Assembly: GCA_021776015.1 (NCBI GenBank) | Contig: JAJFGT010000160.1 | Location: 1 to 12,804 of the forward strand | From: Alphaproteobacteria bacterium | GTDB taxonomy: Bacteria; Pseudomonadota; Alphaproteobacteria; Micavibrionales; Micavibrionaceae | Direction: 5' to 3' | DNA: 12,804 nucleotides | Part shown: one piece after another, positions 1-5,748 of the stretch | How positions within the stretch are numbered: the first letter of the stretch is position 1 | Layout: every line of letters begins with the position of its first letter | Notes under the pieces: model-generated | The model's database searches: none | Seen by the model: only the letters and a program-made list of their open reading frames with translations | What the model was told of the DNA's origin: nothing | Made by a program: the position numbers and the translations under genes

Positions 1-1
1 A

Positions 2-202
2 CAGACAAGGAGTATTGCTGATATGGTGCATGCGGCAGCTGATCACCCTACAAGCAAAGCAGGGCACCAGTTAGATGCTTTTTTTAATCCTAGCGCAAAC
101 GATAGATCTGTTGCTACTTTTAATCCTGGAATTCATTCTGATCCTGCCACGAAAGGGCGTCAACATAAAATGCTGAACGCTTCTCAACAACGGCTTGGCT
201 GA
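2..202 (+). CDS. Unknown protein: C-terminal end, or a complete 59-residue small ORF
   Basis: An open frame runs from the left edge to a TGA at 200-202. I do not recognise the product. Two readings are possible. It may be the last 66 codons of a gene that starts outside the window. Or it may be a complete small gene starting at ATG 23-25, because AAGGAG at 7-12 is a good Shine-Dalgarno match placed 10 bases upstream. The translation is hydrophilic and low in hydrophobic stretches, with several His, Asn, Asp and Pro residues. It carries a basic patch near the end (KGRQHK) and ends in QQRLG. There is no membrane segment, Cys pair or known motif. An intrinsic terminator follows 27 bases after the stop, which supports a real gene end here. 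Only seven codons lie upstream of the ATG, so the window cannot decide between the readings. Confidence 0.5.
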   Translation, partial: QTRSIADMVHAAADHPTSKAGHQLDAFFNPSANDRSVATFNPGIHSDPATKGRQHKMLNASQQRLG

Positions 203-229
203 TACCTATTAAAAATTCTTTTATAAAAT

Positions 230-260
230 GCGCCCTTCAGTTTTGACAGGGCGTTTTTTA
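230..260 (+). terminator. Rho-independent terminator after the left-edge gene
   Basis: CGCCCT (231-236) pairs with AGGGCG (248-253). Inside it TCA (237-239) pairs with TGA (244-246) around a GTTT loop, leaving one bulged C at 247. Six T residues follow directly (254-259). This is a GC-rich stem plus U-tract, the standard intrinsic terminator layout. Confidence 0.88.
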
Positions 261-293
261 TACCAGCAATATTATGACTATCATATAGGGAAT

Positions 294-305
294 AAAAGCG
301 CTTTT
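294..305. repeat. Perfect 12-base palindrome AAAAGCGCTTTT
   Basis: AAAAGC is followed directly by its reverse complement GCTTTT with no spacer. It lies in the gene-free gap between the first terminator and the orphan gene, about 60-70 bases upstream of the proposed promoter of that gene. With no loop it suits a dimeric protein site better than an RNA hairpin. The 203-461 gap is otherwise very AT-rich and shows no coding frame I can support. Confidence 0.35.
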
Positions 306-365
306 CTGTAATTATATTTTAAAAAACTGTGATTAAGAGCTTTTTATTTCTTTTTTTCTTGATTT

Positions 366-394
366 TAGACGTTATTATTATTTATGCATATACA
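366..394 (+). promoter_or_regulatory. Possible promoter of the orphan small gene
   Basis: TAGACG (366-371) and TATACA (389-394) are separated by 17 bases, each matching four of six sigma-70 consensus positions. The predicted start near 400 would give a leader of about 60 bases before ATG 462. In such AT-rich DNA chance matches are common, and a TTGATT at 359-364 is an alternative -35. The call rests mainly on the need for a promoter between the upstream terminator and the gene. Confidence 0.3.
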
Positions 395-461
395 AGTGAA
401 GTGTAAATAAAAAATGAGTTAAACATTTTAAATATTTTAAAATAATAGAGGAGTTTTAAAA

Positions 462-713
462 ATGACAGCAGTACCAATGGACGTACCAGGACACCCTTTT
501 CACCACGGAGATAAGGACACAAGTAACGACTTTACTCTCTCCGTTCTTCCCGCCGTTGAAGCCTCTTCTGCTTATAGTAGTCCTTCTCCTAATCATCTTC
601 GTACAGAGCCGGGCACTCTGGCTGAGGAGAAAGCGACAGCATATATGCACTATATGGCTAAGCATAACATTCCCCTTGATACGAAAATTCCTTCAAGTGT
701 GTTAAAGTTTTAG
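462..713 (+). CDS. Orphan small protein of unknown function, 83 aa
   Basis: I do not recognise this protein. It is supported as a real gene by its surroundings. AGAGGAG (447-453) sits 8 bases before the ATG, a strong Shine-Dalgarno site and better than several housekeeping genes here. A clean intrinsic terminator follows 42 bases after the TAG stop, and another terminator isolates it upstream, so it forms a one-gene transcription unit. The N-terminal half is rich in His, Pro and Asp (VPGHPFHHGDKD at residues 8-19). The middle is Ser/Pro-rich (residues 35-43). The C-terminal part (about 53-68) can form a short amphipathic helix with EEK, YMHYM and KH, and the protein ends in VLKF. There is no signal peptide, membrane segment or Cys. 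It does not resemble the left-edge frame beyond general His/Pro content. It could be a lineage-specific regulator, a secreted peptide or a toxin-like small protein, but nothing in the sequence decides this. Confidence 0.68.
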   Translation: MTAVPMDVPGHPFHHGDKDTSNDFTLSVLPAVEASSAYSSPSPNHLRTEPGTLAEEKATAYMHYMAKHNIPLDTKIPSSVLKF

Positions 714-755
714 GCGTAATGCTTCAGTCTTAATAGCTTACTTAATAGCTTAGAT

Positions 756-788
756 AAAAAAAGGCGCTGAATTGAAGCGCCTTTTTTA
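756..788 (+). terminator. Rho-independent terminator of the orphan small gene
   Basis: GGCGCT (763-768) pairs with AGCGCC (776-781) around a 7-base loop. Seven A residues precede the stem (756-762) and six T residues follow (782-787), so the hairpin could also end transcription on the minus strand. A second weaker inverted repeat, ACCTTTT (796-802) with AAAAGGT (812-818), lies just after it but has no T-tract. Confidence 0.9.
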
Positions 789-877
789 TTTTTATACCTT
801 TTTCCTTGCATAAAAGGTTATTTTCCTGTTATATCGCCCCCTGCAAGCAATGATTACAGCTATTTTGTATGAAGGCT

Positions 878-905
878 TACAGACTAAAAAACACATACAG
901 ACTAA
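878..905 (+). repeat. Direct repeat TACAGACTAA x2 upstream of rpsB
   Basis: TACAGACTAA occurs at 878-887 and again at 896-905, an exact 10-base repeat with an 18-base period. It lies about 40-70 bases upstream of the proposed -10 box of rpsB. AAGGCT also occurs nearby at 872-877 and 904-909. The repeat could be a paired activator site or chance. The rest of the 796-945 stretch shows no coding frame I can support. Confidence 0.4.
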
Positions 906-922
906 GGCTAGGCTTATTTTAA

Positions 923-951
923 GACTTATCCATCCGGTGCCACATTATAAT
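923..951 (+). promoter_or_regulatory. Candidate promoter of the rpsB operon
   Basis: A perfect TATAAT lies at 946-951, inside the 10-base palindrome CATTATAATG (943-952). The -35 region is poor: the best-spaced hexamer, 923-928, barely matches the consensus. Transcription would start near 957, giving a leader of about 38 bases to the S2 start codon at 995. The nearest upstream terminator ends at 788, so a promoter is expected in this gap. Confidence 0.42.
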
Positions 952-994
952 GGTTCCACGGTCTGTAGAGGATAAACTGGAAAAGGAAAAAATT

Positions 995-1906
995 ATGGCT
1001 AAATCTCTATTTACAATGCGTCAACTCTTGGAAGCTGGTGTCCATTTCGGTCACCGTGCACGTCGCTGGAATCCTAAAATGCGTTCTTACATTTTTGGTG
1101 TAAGAAACGGTATTCATATTCTTGATCTTCAGCAAACGGTTCCTGCATTGACAGAAGCCCTTTCTGTTCTTCGCTCAACAGCGGCAAGAGGCGGAAAAGT
1201 TCTCTTCGTAGGAACAAAAAGACAAGCACAAGAAAAAGTGGCTGATGCTGCGATGCGTTCTGGACAGTTTTACGTGAATCACCGTTGGTTAGGTGGAATG
1301 TTGACGAACTGGAAAACAATTTCTAAATCGATTACACGTCTTAAAGAGCTAGAAGATATTTTAGCGGATGGGTCTTCAACACGTTCTAAGAAAGAACTTT
1401 TGATGTTGAACCGTGAGCGTGAAAAATTGGATCTTGCCATTGGTGGAATTCGTAATATGGGCGGCGCTCCTGATGTTGTCTTTATCGTTGATACAAATAA
1501 AGAAGATATTGCTATCAAAGAAGCACGGACACTTAATATTCCTGTCATCGCTATTATTGATAGTAATAGTAATCCTGATGGCATTACATATCCTATTCCT
1601 GGGAATGATGATGCTATTCGTGCCATTGATCTTTACTGTAACTTGGCTGTTTCAAGTATCCTTGACGGTGTTAAAGAACAGCTTGGAAAAACAAACGTTG
1701 ATATTGGCGAAGCAGAAAATGTAGATGTAAAACTTCCTGCTTCTGAGAAGAGCCCTAAAAAACAAAAAGCGCCTGCAGCCGTAGATGTTAAATTGCCAAA
1801 AGAAACACCAACAGAAGAGAAAGCAGCAGAGCCTTCTGAAGCTCCAGCTTCTGAAGATGTTCCTGCCACAACTGTTGAAGAAACAAAAAAAGCAGCAAAC
1901 GCTTAG
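995..1906 (+). CDS. rpsB: 30S ribosomal protein S2
   Basis: S2 binds the small subunit late in assembly, at the head-body junction near S1. The protein opens [20 protein letters not shown], the family start, and carries further family signatures: [34 protein letters not shown] and the near-C-terminal block [13 protein letters not shown] chose ATG 995 because it gives the normal N-terminus and has AAGGA a few bases upstream. An in-frame ATG at 950 would add 15 residues but lies inside the likely -10 box. The product is 303 residues, about 60 longer than E. coli S2. The extra length is a Lys/Ala/Glu/Pro-rich tail from about residue 230 that repeats VDVKLP at 243-248 and 263-268. Such low-complexity tails are common in alphaproteobacterial S2. 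It is the first gene of the operon, 30 bases before tsf. Confidence 0.97.
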   Translation: MAKSLFTMRQLLEAGVHFGHRARRWNPKMRSYIFGVRNGIHILDLQQTVPALTEALSVLRSTAARGGKVLFVGTKRQAQEKVADAAMRSGQFYVNHRWLGGMLTNWKTISKSITRLKELEDILADGSSTRSKKELLMLNREREKLDLAIGGIRNMGGAPDVVFIVDTNKEDIAIKEARTLNIPVIAIIDSNSNPDGITYPIPGNDDAIRAIDLYCNLAVSSILDGVKEQLGKTNVDIGEAENVDVKLPASEKSPKKQKAPAAVDVKLPKETPTEEKAAEPSEAPASEDVPATTVEETKKAANA

Positions 1907-1936
1907 TAAACCTCTTTTAATAAATAAGGATATATG

Positions 1937-2863
1937 ATGACACAAATTACAGCAGCGATGGTGAAAGACCTTCGTGAAAAAACTGGAGCAGGCATGATGG
2001 ATGCCAAAAAAGCGTTAATTGAAAATAACGGAAATACAGAAACCGCTATTGATTGGTTACGGACAAAAGGTTTGGCAAAAGCAGCTAAAAAATCAGGCAG
2101 AATAGCATCTGAAGGCGTTGTTGTTATATCTTCTAATGATAATGGCACTGTTTCTGCTGTCGTTGAAATAAATTCTGAAACAGATTTTGTTGCACGGAAT
2201 GATAAATTTCAGTCATTTGCTTCCTCTGTTGCCGATGCTGCTTTGACTCTTCCTCATGGTGCAGAGATTGAATCTGCTGAAATTGAAGGAACACCTGTTG
2301 GAACAGTTTTAACAGAGCTGATTGCAAAGATTGGTGAAAATATGACACTGCGTCGTATGGCAAAACTTAATGTAACAAAAGGTGTTGTTGCAAGTTATGT
2401 ACATAATGCAGTGGCGGATAATCTTGGAAAAATTGGTGTTCTTGTGGCTCTTGAGTCAGAAGGTGATGCTGACAAACTTCGTGATTTAGGACGCCAAGTT
2501 GCAATGCATATTGCTGCGGCTAAGCCTGATTGTCTTGATCAGGCGAGTGTTGATCCTGTCGCTTTGGAAAGAGAGCGAAGCGTTCTTGCTGAACAAGCCC
2601 GTGCAAGTGGAAAACCTGAAGAGATTATTGAAAAAATGATGGCAGGTCGTATTCGTAAGTATTACGAAGAAATTTGCTTGATGGATCAAACCTTCATTAT
2701 GGATGGGGAGCGTAAAGTTTCACAAGTGATTGCTGACGCTGCCAAAGATATAGGTTCTCCTATTGAATTAAAAGCTTATGTACGTTTTTCTCTTGGTGAA
2801 GGTATCGAAAAAGAAGAAACAGATTTTGCAGCAGAGGTCGCAGCTACAGCTGCAATGGCTTAG
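1937..2863 (+). CDS. tsf: Translation elongation factor Ts
   Basis: EF-Ts is the nucleotide exchange factor that strips GDP from EF-Tu so it can rebind GTP and aminoacyl-tRNA. The N-terminal domain shows the family pattern AAMVKDLREKTGAGMMDAKKAL followed by TAIDWLR, a UBA-like helical unit. It is followed by the EF-Tu-contacting TDFVARN motif at residues 82-88 and the two core subdomains. Two adjacent ATGs occur, at 1934 and 1937. I prefer 1937 because AAGGA (1926-1930) is then 6 bases away rather than 3, and the protein then begins MTQITAAM as in relatives. The 308-residue length is normal for the class. It follows rpsB after 30 bases without a terminator, the near-universal rpsB-tsf pair. 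The tail is Ala-rich. Confidence 0.97.
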   Translation: MTQITAAMVKDLREKTGAGMMDAKKALIENNGNTETAIDWLRTKGLAKAAKKSGRIASEGVVVISSNDNGTVSAVVEINSETDFVARNDKFQSFASSVADAALTLPHGAEIESAEIEGTPVGTVLTELIAKIGENMTLRRMAKLNVTKGVVASYVHNAVADNLGKIGVLVALESEGDADKLRDLGRQVAMHIAAAKPDCLDQASVDPVALERERSVLAEQARASGKPEEIIEKMMAGRIRKYYEEICLMDQTFIMDGERKVSQVIADAAKDIGSPIELKAYVRFSLGEGIEKEETDFAAEVAATAAMA

Positions 2864-2888
2864 CTTTAAATTTTAAGAGCATAACTAG

Positions 2889-2916
2889 AGTCGTCTCATT
2901 GAAATATGAGGCGACT
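2889..2916 (+). other. Strong hairpin without a T-tract between tsf and pyrH
   Basis: AGTCGTCTCAT (2889-2899) and ATGAGGCGACT (2906-2916) form an 11-pair RNA stem, ten Watson-Crick pairs and one G-U, with a 6-base loop. No run of T follows, so it is unlikely to be a plain intrinsic terminator. It sits 26 bases after the tsf stop in the largest gap within the operon. Possible roles are an mRNA processing or 3'-end stabilising structure that sets the level of rpsB-tsf message apart from the downstream genes, or an operator over the internal promoter described next. Confidence 0.7.
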
Positions 2917-2927
2917 GCCTATAGAGT
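2899..2927 (+). promoter_or_regulatory. Possible internal promoter for pyrH and downstream genes
   Basis: TTGAAA (2899-2904, five of six to consensus) and TAGAGT (2922-2927, four of six) are separated by 17 bases. The predicted start near 2934 leaves a leader of about 70 bases to the preferred pyrH start. The -35 box falls in the loop of the hairpin at 2889-2916, so a protein bound to that inverted repeat could block it. The promoter is inferred from pattern only. Confidence 0.4.
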
Positions 2928-3005
2928 GGGGCGTGACCATAAAAAAGGTATTAAAGTAATATGACACAAATCGCCCTTGCTTCTCATACTAATAAGGCAT
3001 CCTCT

Positions 3006-3734
3006 ATGACAGATTCAAAATCAGATTTTCTCTATAAACGTGTTCTCTTTAAAATCTCAGGAGAGGTTTTAATGGGTGATAAAGAGTTTGGTCTTGATCC
3101 TGAAACGGTTGATCGTATTGCCCGAGATGTAAAGGATGTTGTTGATGAGGGAGTACAGCTCTGTATGACCGTTGGCGCAGGAAACATATTTCGCGGTGTT
3201 TCGGGAGCCTCTCATGGTATGGACAGAACAACAGCAGACCATATGGGAATGTTGGGGATTGTAATTAATGCCTTGGCGCTTCAAAATGCCTTAGAAAATA
3301 TAGGTGTTGATTCTCGTGTACAGTCCGCCATTCGTATGGATGAAATTTGTGAACCTTATATTCGTCGTAGGGCCATGCGTCACATGGACAAAGGGCGTGT
3401 TGTTATCTTTGCAGCAGGAACAGGAAATCCTTATTTTACATCCGACACAGCCGCGACATTGCGTGCATCTGAGATGAATTGTGATTTGATCGCTAAGGGA
3501 ACAAAAGTTGATGGTGTCTACACAGCGGACCCTGCAAAAAATTCAGAGGCGACACGTTATAAAACAGTTAGTTATATGGATGTTCTTACAAAAGATCTTA
3601 AAGTAATGGATGCGACGGCAGTTGCTCTTGCACGAGAGAATAATATCCCAATTATGGTGTTTTCAATTCGAGAAAAGCATAACTTTGTAAAAGTATTACG
3701 TGATGAAGGTCAATTTACATTGATAAAAGATTAA
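3006..3734 (+). CDS. pyrH: UMP kinase (uridylate kinase)
   Basis: PyrH phosphorylates UMP to UDP with ATP, feeding all pyrimidine nucleotide synthesis. It belongs to the amino-acid kinase fold and acts as a cytosolic hexamer. Visible motifs, numbered from ATG 3006: the phosphate-binding start with K16 and S18-G19-E20, GAGNIFRG at 57-64, [10 protein letters not shown] at 73-82, and the UMP/ATP region [13 protein letters not shown] at 138-150, followed by [11 protein letters not shown] prefer ATG 3006 (242 residues, normal length), with AAGG 8 bases upstream. The frame is open back to ATG 2961, which would add 15 atypical residues, and the AAGG-like site there is 12 bases away. It lies 142 bases after tsf and 27 before frr. 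In many bacteria GTP activates and UTP inhibits this enzyme; nothing in the sequence tests that here. Confidence 0.96.
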   Translation: MTDSKSDFLYKRVLFKISGEVLMGDKEFGLDPETVDRIARDVKDVVDEGVQLCMTVGAGNIFRGVSGASHGMDRTTADHMGMLGIVINALALQNALENIGVDSRVQSAIRMDEICEPYIRRRAMRHMDKGRVVIFAAGTGNPYFTSDTAATLRASEMNCDLIAKGTKVDGVYTADPAKNSEATRYKTVSYMDVLTKDLKVMDATAVALARENNIPIMVFSIREKHNFVKVLRDEGQFTLIKD

Positions 3735-3761
3735 TCGATAAAAGAGCAGGAGAGAGCTGAG

Positions 3762-4316
3762 ATGAGTTATAATGAAAAAGATCTAGTGCGCCGTATGGTT
3801 GGAGCCATTGATAATCTTGGAAAAGAATTTACAGGATTAAGAACAGGACGTGCTTCTGTCTCCATGTTAGATCCTGTGCAAGTTGAAGTTTACGGAAACA
3901 AAACGCCTCTTAATCAAGTTGGAACTGTGAATGCTACAGAATCACGCCTTTTGACGGTACAAGTTTGGGATTCCTCAATTGTAGCCAGTGTTGAAAAAGC
4001 TATTCGTAATTCAGGTCTTGGACTAAATCCTCAAACGGAAGGCGCCGTTATTCGTGTGCCGATTCCAGAGCTCAATGAAGAACGTCGCCAAGAACTTGTT
4101 AAAGTGGCGCGGACTTATTCAGAGAACACACGGATTTCTATTCGAAATATTCGTCGTGATGGAATGGATGCTCTTAAAAAGATGGAAAAAGACAGTGATA
4201 TTTCAAAAGATGAGCTTAAAACAATGTCTGATAACGTACAAAAACTGACAGACTCTTATATTAAAATCGTTGATGAACGTCTCAGCGGTAAAGAAAAAGA
4301 TATTATGGTTGTTTAA
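3762..4316 (+). CDS. frr: Ribosome recycling factor
   Basis: RRF works with EF-G to split the post-termination ribosome so that subunits, mRNA and tRNA can be reused. The 184-residue length matches the family (185 in E. coli). Domain I, the three-helix bundle, is visible as the N-terminal helix through the LRTGRAS motif and the two long charged C-terminal helices with [21 protein letters not shown]. The middle part, [16 protein letters not shown] followed by the LTVQVWD strand, is domain II. AGGAG (3748-3752) lies 9 bases before the ATG. The gene is 27 bases from pyrH and only 6 from uppS, so co-transcription is nearly certain. The residues look standard throughout. Confidence 0.97.
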   Translation: MSYNEKDLVRRMVGAIDNLGKEFTGLRTGRASVSMLDPVQVEVYGNKTPLNQVGTVNATESRLLTVQVWDSSIVASVEKAIRNSGLGLNPQTEGAVIRVPIPELNEERRQELVKVARTYSENTRISIRNIRRDGMDALKKMEKDSDISKDELKTMSDNVQKLTDSYIKIVDERLSGKEKDIMVV

Positions 4317-4322
4317 TTTTTT

Positions 4323-5078
4323 ATGCCTGAACATTCTTCTCATATTTCAAGTAAAATACAGCATGTTGCCATCATTATGGATGGGAATGGACGTTGGGCT
4401 GAATCTCGAAATCTACCTCGAACAGCAGGCCATAAACAAGGAATAGAGGCCGCTCGTCGTGTTGTAACTCTTGCGGGTGATATGGGAATTCCTTATCTAA
4501 CTCTTTTTGGGTTTTCTACAGAAAACTGGAATAGACCTCAAGAAGAAGTTAATGATTTGATGGGATTGCTACGTTATTACCTTAAGTCTGAGACAGCAGA
4601 ACTTCATAAGAATGGTGTAAAACTATGCGTTATTGGGCACCGTCAAGGCCTAGCAAAAGATATTGTAAGCCTTATAGAACATGCGGAATCCCTTACAAAA
4701 GGCAATGATAAACTTATATTATGCATTGCTTTAAATTATGGGGGGAGGCAAGAAATTTTGCACACGACACAACAGCTTATCAAAGAGCAAGTTGCAAAGG
4801 GAGAAGTCCTAGATCAAAACGAAATAGAAGAGGCTTTTACTTCACGTTTAATGACATCTGGATTGCCTGATCCTGATATCCTAATTCGGACAAGTGGTGA
4901 GCAAAGAATTAGTAATTTTTTGTTGTGGCAGTGTGCGTATACAGAGTTTGTGTTTTTAGATACACTTTGGCCAGATTTTGCAAAAGAAGATTTGCTAAAA
5001 GCCCTTGAGGAATATGAAACGCGTGATCGACGCTTTGGCAGCATAAAAAGATCAAAAATCAAAATACAGAAGAAATAG
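4323..5078 (+). CDS. uppS: Undecaprenyl diphosphate synthase (cis-prenyltransferase)
   Basis: UppS adds isopentenyl diphosphate units in cis to farnesyl diphosphate, making the C55 lipid carrier for peptidoglycan and other surface polymers. The P-loop-like start IIMDGNGRWA holds the catalytic Asp at D20. FGFSTENWNRP follows, then ALNYGGRQEI, and RTSGEQRISNFLLWQ with R189, E193 and R195, the residues that bind the second substrate, and E208 downstream. These match E. coli R194, E198, R200 and E213. The length of 251 is typical. No Shine-Dalgarno site is visible before the ATG, and the gene starts 6 bases after the frr stop, so it probably relies on translational coupling. The basic C-terminal tail (KRSKIKIQKK) is variable in the family. 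It works downstream of Dxr, encoded two genes on. Confidence 0.97.
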   Translation: MPEHSSHISSKIQHVAIIMDGNGRWAESRNLPRTAGHKQGIEAARRVVTLAGDMGIPYLTLFGFSTENWNRPQEEVNDLMGLLRYYLKSETAELHKNGVKLCVIGHRQGLAKDIVSLIEHAESLTKGNDKLILCIALNYGGRQEILHTTQQLIKEQVAKGEVLDQNEIEEAFTSRLMTSGLPDPDILIRTSGEQRISNFLLWQCAYTEFVFLDTLWPDFAKEDLLKALEEYETRDRRFGSIKRSKIKIQKK

Positions 5079-5091
5079 AAAAGAAGGCATT

Positions 5092-5748
5092 ATGCTATCT
5101 TTGACAGATAATCTTAAAAAACGTTTACTGACAATTCTTGTCGGCGCGCCTCTTATTATAGGTATTCTCTATATGGGGGGAATCCTTTTTTATATTTTCC
5201 TTATGATAGGAATGGCTCTTTCTTTTTATGAATGGTTTTCTATGGCTAAAAAAGCCAGAAAGCCAATACTTCTCGTTGCATGTGGAACCTTCTATATATT
5301 TGCCGGTTTTGCTTCTATATGGGCTTTAAGAGAAATGAGTGCTGGGTTTTCATTGGTACTGCTTCTTTTCTTAGCCGTTTGGGCAAGTGATATTTTAGCC
5401 TATATTTTGGGTAAAACATTTAAAGGCCCTAAAATGAGCCCAACAATTAGCCCTAATAAAACATGGGCAGGGTATATAGGAGCCTTATTGGGTGCTTTTA
5501 TTCCCTTTGTCTCTGCTTACCCAGAGTTGGAACTCATCCCTGTTCTCCTTGTTTTCAGTATTATTGTTGGTGTTGTCGGACAATCTGGAGATTTAATGGT
5601 GTCTGCCTTAAAACGGCATGTCGGTGTTAAGGATACAGGCTCTCTCTTTCCAGGACACGGAGGCATATTAGATCGTATTGATGCTCTCCTTCTTGTCGCT
5701 CCCGTTTATTTTTTTCTTCTTTTCTCTATAGCTGAGCAGTTAGCATGA
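5092..5748 (+). CDS. cdsA: Phosphatidate cytidylyltransferase (CDP-diglyceride synthase)
   Basis: CdsA turns phosphatidic acid and CTP into CDP-diacylglycerol, the branch point for all membrane phospholipids. It is an integral inner-membrane enzyme. The C-terminal family signature is complete, from S171 through K174-R175, K180-D181, H189-G190-G191 and D194-R195 to D197. About six hydrophobic segments are visible, the first two near residues 11-31 and 33-50. At 218 residues it is shorter than E. coli CdsA (about 285), apparently with fewer N-terminal membrane segments; short forms occur in alphaproteobacteria. GAAGG at 5083-5087 lies 4 bases before the ATG. The TGA stop overlaps the start of dxr in ATGA, so the two genes are translationally coupled. 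Confidence 0.95.
   Translation: MLSLTDNLKKRLLTILVGAPLIIGILYMGGILFYIFLMIGMALSFYEWFSMAKKARKPILLVACGTFYIFAGFASIWALREMSAGFSLVLLLFLAVWASDILAYILGKTFKGPKMSPTISPNKTWAGYIGALLGAFIPFVSAYPELELIPVLLVFSIIVGVVGQSGDLMVSALKRHVGVKDTGSLFPGHGGILDRIDALLLVAPVYFFLLFSIAEQLA

Noticed and set aside
456..665. Minus-strand frame of 69 codons over the orphan small gene
   Set aside because: No Shine-Dalgarno site or family resemblance. The plus-strand frame has a ribosome-binding site and terminator in the right orientation.
796..818. Inverted repeat ACCTTTT/AAAAGGT after the orphan gene terminator, as a second terminator or small RNA
   Set aside because: AT-rich 7-pair stem with a 9-base loop and no T-tract. No further structure marks a small RNA.
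806..835. Promoter-like pair TTGCAT and TATATC before rpsB
   Set aside because: Only three and four matches of six in AT-rich DNA. The TATAAT at 946-951 is much closer to the gene and better.
1279..1626. Long minus-strand frame inside rpsB, and other antisense frames inside tsf, parC and rpsI
   Set aside because: They are shadows of strongly conserved plus-strand genes, with compositions that simply mirror those codons.
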